Source: Chryseobacterium joostei
Lineage (GTDB): Bacteria > Bacteroidota > Bacteroidia > Flavobacteriales > Weeksellaceae
Reading direction: 5' to 3'
Length of the DNA: 64,000 bases
Assembly (NCBI RefSeq): GCF_003815775.1
Contig: NZ_CP033926.1
Coordinates: 2,852,001 to 2,916,000 of the forward strand
In this document: positions 25,886 through 34,370 of the stretch, piece by piece
Position numbering within the stretch: the stretch's first letter is position 1
Layout: each line of letters opens with the position of its first letter
Translations under genes and position numbers: made by a program
The notes under the pieces: model-generated
Databases searched by the model: none
Seen by the model: the letters and a program-made list of their open reading frames with translations, nothing else
Told to the model about the DNA's origin: nothing

Positions 25886-25893
25886 TAAATTTG
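25886..25893 (+). promoter_or_regulatory. Candidate -7 promoter element for ileS
   Basis: TAAATTTG matches the Bacteroidetes -7 consensus and lies 37 bases before the ileS start. No clear TTG at -33. Confidence 0.5.
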
Positions 25894-25930
25894 CAGACTT
25901 AATTTATCAACGAATATTGAGATATTTACA

Positions 25931-28900
25931 ATGAGCCAATTTAAAGAATACAAAAACCTCAACCTTATTGACGTAGCAGAGAATGTAGCGGAATTTTGGA
26001 AACAAAATAAAACTTTCAATAAGAGTGTTGAGATTCGTCAGGGTAATCCTGAGTTTGTTTTTTATGAAGGTCCGCCTTCAGCAAACGGTATGCCTGGAAT
26101 TCACCACGTAATGGCAAGAGCATTGAAGGATATTTTCTGCCGTTACCAGACTCAGAATGGAAAGCAGGTTTTCCGTAAAGCAGGCTGGGATACGCATGGT
26201 CTTCCTGTGGAACTGGGTGTAGAAAAAGAATTAGGAATCACTAAAGAAGATATTGGCAAAAAAATCTCTATTGAAGATTATAATAAAGCATGCCGTGAAG
26301 CAGTAATGCGATATACAGACGTTTGGAACAACCTTACCGAAAAAATCGGGTATTGGGTAGATCTTGAGGATCCGTACATCACATACAAATCAAAATATAT
26401 GGAAACCGTTTGGTGGTTGTTGAAGCAATTATATGACAAAAGCTTGTTGTATAAAGGCTACACGATCCAACCCTACTCTCCAAAAGCAGGAACAGGGCTT
26501 TCTTCCCACGAATTGAACCAGCCAGGAACGTATCGTGATGTTTCAGATACAACCGTAGTAGCTCAGTTTAAAGTTAAGAAAGATTCATCTGCTTTATTCA
26601 ACGATGTAGACGGAGATGTACATATCCTTGCATGGACGACAACTCCTTGGACGTTGCCATCCAATACTGCACTTACCGTAGGTAGAGATATCGAATATGT
26701 TTTGGTTAAAACTTTCAACCAATATACATTTGAGCCTATAACAATTGTATTATCCAGCGTTCTTTTACCTAAGGTTTTCGGTAAGAAATATGCTGAGGGT
26801 ACAGATGAGGACTTTGCAAACTATACTCCAGAAACCAAGGTAATTCCTTTCAGAATTTTAAAAGAATTTACCGGAGAGAAACTTGTTGATACAAGATATG
26901 AGCAATTAGTTCCTTGGTTTACACCAAACGACAATCCTCAAGATGCATTTAGAGTAATTTTAGGAGATTTCGTAACAACAGAAGACGGTACAGGTATCGT
27001 GCACACCGCCCCTACTTTCGGTGCAGATGATGCAAGAGTGGCTAAGATGGCTCAGCCTGAGATCCCGCCAATGTTGATAAAGGATGAAAATGACAATCTT
27101 GTTCCGTTGGTAGATTTACAAGGTAAATTTATTCAGGGAGAAAATGTTCCTGAAGTTTTCTCAGGGAAATATATCAAGAATGAATATTACGATGAGGGAA
27201 CTGCACCTGAAAAATCTTGGGACGTAGAATTGGCGATCTTGCTGAAAACAGAGAACAAAGCCTTCAAAGTAGAGAAATATGTTCACTCCTATCCACACTG
27301 TTGGAGAACAGACAAACCTGTATTGTACTACCCGTTAGATTCATGGTTTGTAAAGATGACCGCCGTAAAAGACAGATTGGTTAACTTAAACAAAGAGATC
27401 AACTGGAAGCCAAAAGCTACAGGAGAAGGACGTTTTGCCAACTGGTTAGAAAATGTAAACGACTGGAACTTATCCCGTTCAAGATACTGGGGTATTCCGT
27501 TGCCTATCTGGAGAACAGATGACCTAAAAGAAGAAAAAATCATAGGTTCTGTAGAAGAATTATACAACGAAATTGAGAAATCAATTGCTGCAGGAGTAAT
27601 GACTGAAAACCCATTCAAAGGTTTCATCATTGGCAATATGTCTGAATCAAACTATGAGCTTGTTGATCTTCACAAGAATGTAGTAGACAAAGTAGTTTTA
27701 GTTTCTGATTCAGGAAAGGCTATGAAACGTGAAAGCGACTTGATCGATGTTTGGTTCGATTCAGGTTCTATGCCGTATGCACAATTGCATTATCCTTTTG
27801 AGAATAAAGATTTAATTGACAACAATAAAGCATTCCCTGCCGATTTCATCGCAGAAGGGGTTGACCAGACTCGTGGATGGTTCTATACACTTCATGCAAT
27901 CGGAACCGCTGTTTTTGATTCTGTTGCTTATAAAAATGTAATGAGTAACGGTCTTGTTTTGGATAAAAACGGACAAAAGATGTCAAAACGTTTAGGAAAT
28001 GCTGTAGATCCGTTCGAAACATTATCTGTATACGGACCGGATGCTACCCGTTGGTATATGATTTCCAATGCCAATCCTTGGGAAAACCTGAAGTTTGATA
28101 TTGAAGGAATTGATGAGGTTAGAAGAAAGTTCTTCGGAACGCTTTACAACACCTATTCATTCTTCTCTCTATATGCAAACGTTGATGGATTCAACTACTC
28201 AGAAAAAGAAGTAGAAAACCGTCCGGAAATTGACAGATGGGTTCTTTCCGAACTGAACCTTCTCATCAAGGAAGTAAAGGCATTCTATGAAGACTACGAA
28301 CCTACAAGAGTAGCAAGAGCAATCAGCACGTTTGTGAATGATAACTTGAGTAACTGGTACGTAAGATTATGTAGAAGACGTTTCTGGAAAGGAGAATATT
28401 CAGATGATAAAATCTCTGCTTACCAGACTCTATATACTTGTCTTGAAGTAGTGGCAAAATTATCAGCTCCTATTGCTCCATTCTTTATGGATCAGTTGTA
28501 TCAGGATCTGAATAAAGTAACTGGTAAAGAAAACTGTGAATCTGTACATTTAACAGACTTCCCAGTAGCTGATGAAAGTTTAATCGATCAGGATCTGGTT
28601 GAAAAAACACACTTAGCTCAAAACATTACCAGTATGGTTTTCTCTCTGAGAAAGAAAGAAAACGTAAAGGTTCGTCAGCCATTACAAAAAGTATTGGTTC
28701 CTGTACTGGATGCTAAAACAGAAAGCCAAATCTTAGCTGTTGCAGACCTTATCAAGCAGGAAGTAAACGTAAAAGAACTACAGTTAATTAATGCTGAAGA
28801 AGCATCCCATTTAATTGTAAAACAAATAAAGCCAAACTTCAAGGCTCTTGGTCCTAAATTAGGAAAAGACATGAAGGTGGTAGGTGCTGAAATCAGTAAT

Positions 28901-29326
28901 TTTAGTACAGAACAGATTGCCGGTCTTGAAAAAGAAGGAAAACTTGATGTTCAAGGATATGAGATCACCCTTGATGACGTGGAAATTTCTACAAAAGACA
29001 TCCCGGGATGGACGGTAACTTCCGACGGAAAAACTACTGTGGCATTAGATTTGACGTTAACCGATGAGTTAAAATCAGAAGGTATCGCAAGAGAATTCAT
29101 TAACAGAGTTCAAAACCTGCGAAAAGAGAAAGACTTTGAACTGACAGACAGGATCAATATCTTCATTGAAGAGAATTCACCATTCCTTGAAGATGTGAAG
29201 AAAAATGAGGAATATATTTCTTCTGAAGTCTTGTCAAATAAAATAGAAATTGTATCTTCACTTTCAAATTTTAACGAAATCGAAATAGATGAGGTTAATT
29301 TTAAGATAAATGTCGAAAAAAATTAA
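25931..29326 (+). CDS. ileS: Isoleucyl-tRNA synthetase, type 2, with GXHH signature
   Basis: The 1131-residue class I synthetase charges tRNA-Ile and has an editing domain in its first half. FYEGPPSANG precedes the ATP-site signature, which reads Gly56-Ile-His-His59 instead of HXGH: the first and third positions are swapped. The second signature is KMSKR (683-687). Length and motifs fit IleRS2, the eukaryote-like form. Published work on IleRS2 links the swapped GXHH motif to hyper-resistance to mupirocin. It is the only ileS in the window, so here it may be the housekeeping enzyme. Confidence 0.96.
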   Translation: MSQFKEYKNLNLIDVAENVAEFWKQNKTFNKSVEIRQGNPEFVFYEGPPSANGMPGIHHVMARALKDIFCRYQTQNGKQVFRKAGWDTHGLPVELGVEKELGITKEDIGKKISIEDYNKACREAVMRYTDVWNNLTEKIGYWVDLEDPYITYKSKYMETVWWLLKQLYDKSLLYKGYTIQPYSPKAGTGLSSHELNQPGTYRDVSDTTVVAQFKVKKDSSALFNDVDGDVHILAWTTTPWTLPSNTALTVGRDIEYVLVKTFNQYTFEPITIVLSSVLLPKVFGKKYAEGTDEDFANYTPETKVIPFRILKEFTGEKLVDTRYEQLVPWFTPNDNPQDAFRVILGDFVTTEDGTGIVHTAPTFGADDARVAKMAQPEIPPMLIKDENDNLVPLVDLQGKFIQGENVPEVFSGKYIKNEYYDEGTAPEKSWDVELAILLKTENKAFKVEKYVHSYPHCWRTDKPVLYYPLDSWFVKMTAVKDRLVNLNKEINWKPKATGEGRFANWLENVNDWNLSRSRYWGIPLPIWRTDDLKEEKIIGSVEELYNEIEKSIAAGVMTENPFKGFIIGNMSESNYELVDLHKNVVDKVVLVSDSGKAMKRESDLIDVWFDSGSMPYAQLHYPFENKDLIDNNKAFPADFIAEGVDQTRGWFYTLHAIGTAVFDSVAYKNVMSNGLVLDKNGQKMSKRLGNAVDPFETLSVYGPDATRWYMISNANPWENLKFDIEGIDEVRRKFFGTLYNTYSFFSLYANVDGFNYSEKEVENRPEIDRWVLSELNLLIKEVKAFYEDYEPTRVARAISTFVNDNLSNWYVRLCRRRFWKGEYSDDKISAYQTLYTCLEVVAKLSAPIAPFFMDQLYQDLNKVTGKENCESVHLTDFPVADESLIDQDLVEKTHLAQNITSMVFSLRKKENVKVRQPLQKVLVPVLDAKTESQILAVADLIKQEVNVKELQLINAEEASHLIVKQIKPNFKALGPKLGKDMKVVGAEISNFSTEQIAGLEKEGKLDVQGYEITLDDVEISTKDIPGWTVTSDGKTTVALDLTLTDELKSEGIAREFINRVQNLRKEKDFELTDRINIFIEENSPFLEDVKKNEEYISSEVLSNKIEIVSSLSNFNEIEIDEVNFKINVEKN

Positions 29327-29384
29327 CATGTAGTTATTGTATTTCAAATTCCATTTCATAATTTTATTAAAAAAGAGAAAGAAT

Positions 29385-29765
29385 ATGTCAGACGAAAGAG
29401 TTAGATACAGCGATGCTGATTTACAGGAATTTAGAGCGATCATTAAAGAAAAAATAGAAAAGGCGGAGAAAGATCTTCAGCTGATCAGAGAAAGTTTCAT
29501 CAATGACCAGAATAATGGTACAGATGATACTTCACCTACATTCAAGGCATTTGAAGAAGGTGCAGAAACTTTGAGCAAAGAGCAGAACTCTATTCTCGCA
29601 GGAAGACAGGAAAAATTCGTTCGTGATCTTAAGAATGCTTTAATCAGAATCGAAAACAAAACATACGGTGTTTGCAGAGTAACAGGAAAATTAATTCCTA
29701 AGGAAAGACTTTTAGCCGTTCCTCATGCTACGCTGAGCATTGAAGCGAAAAATATGCAGAAATAG
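29385..29765 (+). CDS. DksA/TraR-family protein with degenerate zinc finger
   Basis: ATG 29385 gives MSDERVRYSD and 126 residues; an upstream start would add an unrelated hydrophobic tail. The N-terminal coiled-coil is followed by the DksA-type C-terminal domain with GVCRVTGKLIPKERL and AVPHATLS. The four-cysteine zinc finger is reduced to one visible cysteine, as is common in this Bacteroidetes subfamily. DksA proteins bind the RNA polymerase secondary channel and modulate transcription. Confidence 0.85.
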   Translation: MSDERVRYSDADLQEFRAIIKEKIEKAEKDLQLIRESFINDQNNGTDDTSPTFKAFEEGAETLSKEQNSILAGRQEKFVRDLKNALIRIENKTYGVCRVTGKLIPKERLLAVPHATLSIEAKNMQK

Positions 29766-29790
29766 CCGTAAGGTTTGTAAAATAATATTG

Positions 29791-29824
29791 GGTTTATATG
29801 GTATTCACGGATACTTTATAAACC
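29791..29824 (+). terminator. Possible terminator after the DksA-like gene
   Basis: GGTTTATA (29791-29798) pairs with TATAAACC (29817-29824), with extra weak pairing inside and a T-rich tail. AT-rich stem, so moderate confidence. Confidence 0.4.
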
Positions 29825-29843
29825 TAATTTTTAATGTATACCC

Positions 29844-30089
29844 ATGAGCGAAGTCTTAATTTTGGTAATCATCGTGGCAGCAGTTTTACTGTTTTTCAAC
29901 AGGGAATGGATCAAGAACAGATTTTTCCCGGAAAAACACACCAACTACACCATTGATGACCAGTTTAATTCTGATAAGCGAGAGAGGGAGAAAGAAATTG
30001 ACAAACTGTTGAGTAAGATGGGCAAAAACGGAGTCAATGACTTATCAGAAAGAGAAAGAAAGCGGCTCGACGAGTTGTCCAAAATGTAA
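29844..30089 (+). CDS. Small membrane protein with a DUF6576-like tail
   Basis: The 81 residues comprise one N-terminal membrane helix (VLILVIIVAAVLLFF) and a charged cytoplasmic tail ending in LLSKMGKNGVNDLSERERKRLDELSKM. The tail resembles the short helical motif found at the C-terminus of some Bacteroidetes rhomboid-type proteins. Function unknown. It is followed closely by the DUF2683-like gene and lspA. Confidence 0.7.
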   Translation: MSEVLILVIIVAAVLLFFNREWIKNRFFPEKHTNYTIDDQFNSDKREREKEIDKLLSKMGKNGVNDLSERERKRLDELSKM

Positions 30090-30105
30090 AAATTAAATAT
30101 AAGAA

Positions 30106-30300
30106 ATGGAATCTATTATAGTACATCCGAAAAATGCAATGGAGCTTAGTGCACTGAAAGGTGTTTTAAAAGAAATGAACATTAAATTTGAGAAAGCTCA
30201 TGTTAAAAGTTCATTTAATGGGCAAAAAGTGATCAAGAAAGCAAGCGATAACAAAAATATAAAACCAGCTAATAAACCTTCAAAACCAAAAGGAGAGTAA
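30106..30300 (+). CDS. DUF2683-like small protein
   Basis: The 64 residues consist of a compact N-terminal region (IIVHPKNAMELSALKGVLKE) typical of DUF2683 and a basic, proline- and lysine-rich tail. Its stop shares one base with the lspA start (TAATG), implying translational coupling. DUF2683 proteins have been seen next to toxin-antitoxin-like pairs, but no toxin partner is visible here, so no function is assigned. Confidence 0.7.
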   Translation: MESIIVHPKNAMELSALKGVLKEMNIKFEKAHVKSSFNGQKVIKKASDNKNIKPANKPSKPKGE

Positions 30301-30938
30301 TGAAAAAGATATTAGCTATCACATTTTTGGTATTGTTAATAGACCAGGCTTCTAAAATTTATATTAAAACTAATTTTAATTTAGGAGACAGTGTTTCTAT
30401 TTTTCCCGGTTTTAAACTAACGTTTGTAGAAAACCCAGGCATGGCCTACGGATTTCATTTCGGAGGAATTATCGGAAAATATTTACTCGTGATTTTAAGA
30501 GTTTTCTTAATCGGAGGAATGGTTTACATGTTTAAAAAATGGTTGAAAGAAGGTGCTTCAAACTATCTCTTAATTCCAATGTCTATCATCTTTGCAGGAG
30601 CAATCGGAAATCTTATTGACGGAATGTTTTACGGAATGATCTTCGATAGCGGATCCGTTTATGACCCAAGTATTGACCGATGGCTAGATTATGGTGGGAT
30701 ATCCAAGATTGTTCCTTTTGGACAGGGATATTCAAGCTTTATGAAAGGATGTGTTGTAGATATGTTCCACTTTCCATTAGTAGATTGGTATGTACCTGAT
30801 AGCTGGCCATTAATTGGCGGAAAGCATATTGAGTTCTTCAAATACATTTTCAATGTTGCTGATTCAGCTATTACTGTAGGGGCTGCATTCTTATTAATCT
30901 TTAGAAAGAAAGCATTCCCGAACGGGCTTGAGTTTTAA
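30300..30938 (+). CDS. lspA: Lipoprotein signal peptidase II
   Basis: The 212-residue inner-membrane aspartyl protease cleaves lipoprotein signal peptides after diacylglyceryl transfer. Visible motifs are DQASKIYI, FVENPGMAYGF, GAIGNLIDG, CVVDMFHF and FNVADSAIT; the aspartates in the last two are the catalytic pair. It is longer than the about 160-residue proteobacterial enzyme because of inserts near residues 65-80 and 115-140, as usual in Bacteroidetes. Substrates include the lipoproteins encoded in this window. Confidence 0.95.
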   Translation: MKKILAITFLVLLIDQASKIYIKTNFNLGDSVSIFPGFKLTFVENPGMAYGFHFGGIIGKYLLVILRVFLIGGMVYMFKKWLKEGASNYLLIPMSIIFAGAIGNLIDGMFYGMIFDSGSVYDPSIDRWLDYGGISKIVPFGQGYSSFMKGCVVDMFHFPLVDWYVPDSWPLIGGKHIEFFKYIFNVADSAITVGAAFLLIFRKKAFPNGLEF

Positions 30939-30952
30939 ACGATTTATCTTAA

Positions 30953-31597
30953 ATGAAAAAAATTATCACAAATATTTTTAAATTTTTCCTGCTTCTTTTC
31001 GTTGCAGGAATTATTTTTATTGCCTGGGCCAACTATAGCATCAAAAATGAAAGTGCACCACTTGTATCATATAACATTACAGATGTTCCCGAGACAAAAA
31101 CTGCATTATTGTTAGGAACAGGGAAAACCTTAAGCAACGGTATGCCAAATGCCTATTTCTACAACAGAATCAAGGCTGCTACAGACTTATACAAATCTGG
31201 AAAGATTCAATACATCATCGTAAGTGGTGATAACAGCAGCAAAGATTATAATGAACCAGAAGATATGCAGTTTGCACTGATTCAGCAGGGAGTCCCACAA
31301 GATAGAATCATACTGGATCATGCCGGTTTCCGAACGTTGGATTCTGTGGTAAGGGCAAAAGATATCTTTGGACAGACCAAAATTGTGATTATTTCCCAAA
31401 AGTTTCACAATGAAAGAGCGGTCTTCCTTGCTCAGAAAAATGGAATACAGGCCTTTGGGTATAATGCAGAAGATGTGAATAAATATGCAGGGTTAAAGAC
31501 TAATTTGAGAGAGTATCTTGCCAAAGCTAAAGCGTATTGGGATCTTATCCTTGGTGTACAGCCGAAATTTGGTGGGGAAAAGATTTTAATTCCTTAG
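30953..31597 (+). CDS. SanA/YdcF-family (DUF218) envelope protein
   Basis: The 214 residues have one N-terminal membrane anchor and a DUF218 domain: LLGTGKTLSNGMPNAYFYNRI, IIVSGDNSSKDYNEPEDM and IISQKFHNERA. Family members such as E. coli SanA affect the envelope barrier to vancomycin and cell-wall precursor handling; the biochemical reaction is unclear. It follows lspA by 14 bases. Confidence 0.88.
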   Translation: MKKIITNIFKFFLLLFVAGIIFIAWANYSIKNESAPLVSYNITDVPETKTALLLGTGKTLSNGMPNAYFYNRIKAATDLYKSGKIQYIIVSGDNSSKDYNEPEDMQFALIQQGVPQDRIILDHAGFRTLDSVVRAKDIFGQTKIVIISQKFHNERAVFLAQKNGIQAFGYNAEDVNKYAGLKTNLREYLAKAKAYWDLILGVQPKFGGEKILIP

Positions 31598-31623
31598 CAT
31601 TAAATAAAATACAATCATAAAAA

Positions 31624-32334
31624 ATGAGTGTCTTCACGTATCATTTAGTAAAAACAGATTACTTTTCTGCACTCAGAATTCTTTTTTCTTCACCAAAGTC
31701 AAGAAATATCCCAGGATTAATTCACGCAGAAATTATGACCGTGATGACTTTAGGCTCTCCTATTTTTTCACCCTCTCGAATGTTAATAAGACAAATCGCT
31801 GTATTTGCACAATGGGAAGATGAAAGTAATATCGAAAATTTTTTAGCTAAAGACAGTTTAGGAAAAATTTTATCTGAAGGCTGGCATACAAGATTAACTT
31901 TTATGAGAAAATGGGGAAAATTCAACAAGTTTGAAATTCCTGATGAAACCACAGAATCTGAAAATCCGGATTCGCCAGTCGTTGCAGTCACCATTGCCAG
32001 AATGAAATTTTTGGAAATCCCCAGATTTATTCATTGGGGAAGACCGGTTGAAAAATTGGTTCGAGACCATCCGGCAACAACTTTGTCTTTGGCCTCCATC
32101 AAATTCCCTAATACCGTTTCTACTTTTTCAATTTGGAAAAATCAAAAAGAAATGACCGATATGGTTCATGGACATAGCAAAGTTCCAAAACCAAAAAGGC
32201 ATGCCGACGCAATGAAAGAAAGAGATCGAAAAGATTTTCATTTCGAATTTACCACTTTGCGCTTTAAACCTATTTCAGAATTTGGGGAATGGAATGGGCA
32301 ACGCAACATTATTCCATATCTCAAAAACAGCTAA
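31624..32334 (+). CDS. CrtA-like (spheroidene monooxygenase family) protein
   Basis: The 236-residue soluble protein has FAQWEDESNIENFL, GWHTRLTFMRKWG, PVVAVTIARMKFL and FSIWKNQKEMTDMVHG, typical of the CrtA/spheroidene monooxygenase family. In purple bacteria CrtA introduces keto groups into carotenoids, but many family members occur in genomes without spheroidene and have unknown roles. No carotenoid gene is nearby, so a role in carotenoid synthesis is not supported by context. Confidence 0.75.
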   Translation: MSVFTYHLVKTDYFSALRILFSSPKSRNIPGLIHAEIMTVMTLGSPIFSPSRMLIRQIAVFAQWEDESNIENFLAKDSLGKILSEGWHTRLTFMRKWGKFNKFEIPDETTESENPDSPVVAVTIARMKFLEIPRFIHWGRPVEKLVRDHPATTLSLASIKFPNTVSTFSIWKNQKEMTDMVHGHSKVPKPKRHADAMKERDRKDFHFEFTTLRFKPISEFGEWNGQRNIIPYLKNS

Positions 32335-32335
32335 A

Positions 32336-33196
32336 ATGAGATTTGCTCATCCGATACAGAAGTTCCAGGATTGGTTTACTCAACAATGGGTAATTCTGCG
32401 TGGAAGAAAAATTAAGCCTGAAGACACTCTCTGGTTGATGGGGCCTTTTGGTAATTTGAATGCTATGAATGAGGATTTTATTCATCAATTTGCAGAAAAA
32501 GAAAATCTAATTGTAGAAAAGGGCTCAAAAGTAAAAGGCATTATTCCATCAATGCTAAAGCTTAACTTATCTGAAAATGAGTTCTCAAATTTATCCAAAA
32601 ATGTAATTGACTTCTATGAAAACACCTCAAATCATAACTTAAATTTTTCTATAAAATGGAATCCCTATTTCAAATTTTTTGGAATTTTAATTAATAAATT
32701 ATTCAGTAATAGAATTAACCAACTGAATATTCCTACAAAAGAAATTGACGGTTCAGAATCTCTAAAAAGCGAAATCATTAACCTCACCGACCCCGATACC
32801 AATGAAATAAAATATACGTTTTGGTATCGTTCTATTGAATCCACCGGGCAAGTTATCTATTCCGGAGTTTACGGTATCAGCAATTTACCGTCAGGAAAAA
32901 CTTGCGTAAAGGCTGTATTTCCTTTACCCAATGGGAATGCAACAGTGTTGATGATTCCCAGCGTCGGAAAAAATGGAGAACTGATTTTAAATTCTTCAGG
33001 AAAAAAATTTGGTGATGCTGGTTTTTATTTTTTACTTAAAGATTCTAAAGGTGAATATTGGTCACAATTTATACGTTCATTCCGTGATTGTCTCATTATT
33101 GGATCCGAAAATGATATTATATTTGCAGAACAAACTTTAACACTGTGGCATTTCAAGGTTCTTACTTTTATTTATAAAATTGAATTAAAGAAATAG
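32336..33196 (+). CDS. Uncharacterised protein following the CrtA-like gene
   Basis: ATG 32336, one base after the CrtA-like stop, gives MRFAHPIQKFQDWF and 286 residues; earlier in-frame starts lie inside the previous gene. The middle and end are beta-rich (YSGVYGISNLPSGKTCVKAVFPLPNG). No signal peptide, membrane helix or familiar catalytic motif is visible. Close coupling suggests a shared function with the CrtA-like gene, otherwise unknown. Confidence 0.65.
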   Translation: MRFAHPIQKFQDWFTQQWVILRGRKIKPEDTLWLMGPFGNLNAMNEDFIHQFAEKENLIVEKGSKVKGIIPSMLKLNLSENEFSNLSKNVIDFYENTSNHNLNFSIKWNPYFKFFGILINKLFSNRINQLNIPTKEIDGSESLKSEIINLTDPDTNEIKYTFWYRSIESTGQVIYSGVYGISNLPSGKTCVKAVFPLPNGNATVLMIPSVGKNGELILNSSGKKFGDAGFYFLLKDSKGEYWSQFIRSFRDCLIIGSENDIIFAEQTLTLWHFKVLTFIYKIELKK

Positions 33197-33264
33197 GTTT
33201 ATGGATCCAGAATTCTTCATTAAAGAAAAGAATAGGAATCTAATACTATAACGCGATTAGAATG

Positions 33265-33282
33265 TAATTTTGCGTAAATTTG
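33265..33282 (+). promoter_or_regulatory. Candidate trpS promoter with two -7-like boxes
   Basis: TAATTTTG (33265-33272) and TAAATTTG (33275-33282) both match TAnnTTTG and lie 36-53 bases before trpS. No convincing TTG at -33 for either. Confidence 0.45.
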
Positions 33283-33317
33283 CAATTCATTAATTTTTAA
33301 ATATAAACTTTAAACAA

Positions 33318-34286
33318 ATGTCAAGAATTCTTACCGGCATTCAAGCCACCGGAACTCCCCATCTTGGAAATTTACTTGGGGCAATTATTCCTGCTATCGA
33401 ACTTTCTAAGCAGGAGGGAAATGAATCATTTTTATTTATTGCGAATCTTCATACGCTTACCCAGATTAAAGATGCGCAGACTTTAAGACAAAATACCTAC
33501 GAGATTGCTGCGGCTTGGCTTGCTTGTGGATTAGATACCGAAAAAACATTCTTCTACAGACAAAGTGATATCGCTGAAACCTGTGAACTATCTTGGCATT
33601 TATCATGTTTTTTTCCTTATCAAAGATTAACATTGGCTCATTCATTTAAAGATAAGGCAGATCGTCTTCAGGATGTGAACGCAGGTCTGTTTACTTATCC
33701 TATTTTGATGGCTGCAGATATTTTATTGTACGATGCAGAGATTGTTCCTGTAGGAAAAGATCAGCTTCAGCATTTAGAATTTGCAAGGGATGTAGCTTCA
33801 AGATTTAATAATCAAATGGGTGAAATTCTTGTTCTTCCGCAATCTGAGCTTCAGGAAGACACAAAATATGTTCCCGGAACTGATGGGCAGAAAATGTCAA
33901 AATCAAGAGGAAACATCATCAATATCTTCTTACCTGAAAAGGAATTGAAGAAACAGGTAATGAGCATTGAGACTGATTCTAAAGGCTTAGAAGAACCTAA
34001 AGACCCGGAAACTGATAAAGTGTTTGCTATTTATCAATTGATTGCTACACCGGAACAGACCGAAGAATTAAGAGCAAAATATCTTGCCGGAAACTTTGGA
34101 TACGGACATGCTAAAAAAGAGCTTTTAGACCTTATTTTGGTGCGTTTTGCTAAAGAGAGAGAAACGTTCGCTTATTATATGAACAATCTGGACGAACTGG
34201 AAGGAAAATTACAACAAGGGGCAGAAAAGACCAGACCAGTTGCCTTGGAAACCCTTAAAAGAGTAAGAACAAGCTTAGGTTTTTAA
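33318..34286 (+). CDS. trpS: Tryptophanyl-tRNA synthetase
   Basis: This 322-residue class I synthetase has ATGTPHLGNLLGA in place of HIGH and an exact KMSKS motif (GQKMSKSRGN). The length is normal for the bacterial enzyme, about 320-340 residues. It charges tRNA-Trp in the cytoplasm. It has its own candidate promoter and terminator and appears monocistronic. Confidence 0.97.
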   Translation: MSRILTGIQATGTPHLGNLLGAIIPAIELSKQEGNESFLFIANLHTLTQIKDAQTLRQNTYEIAAAWLACGLDTEKTFFYRQSDIAETCELSWHLSCFFPYQRLTLAHSFKDKADRLQDVNAGLFTYPILMAADILLYDAEIVPVGKDQLQHLEFARDVASRFNNQMGEILVLPQSELQEDTKYVPGTDGQKMSKSRGNIINIFLPEKELKKQVMSIETDSKGLEEPKDPETDKVFAIYQLIATPEQTEELRAKYLAGNFGYGHAKKELLDLILVRFAKERETFAYYMNNLDELEGKLQQGAEKTRPVALETLKRVRTSLGF

Positions 34287-34306
34287 TCACAGCTTCAAAA
34301 CATAAG

Positions 34307-34333
34307 AAAGCCCTTCAAATTGAAGGGCTTTTT
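34307..34333. terminator. Terminator between trpS and the histidine kinase gene
   Basis: AAAGCCCTTCAA at 34307-34318 pairs with TTGAAGGGCTTT at 34320-34331 and is followed by T residues. The genes on either side converge, and the A-run on the left lets it work both ways. Confidence 0.92.
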
Positions 34334-34370
34334 CTATATATCGATATCGTTTGTTTTTATGATATTTAGA

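Noticed and set aside
31624..32334. Part of a carotenoid biosynthesis cluster
   Set aside because: No crtB, crtI, crtY or crtZ gene lies nearby; neighbours are lspA, a SanA-like gene and trpS.
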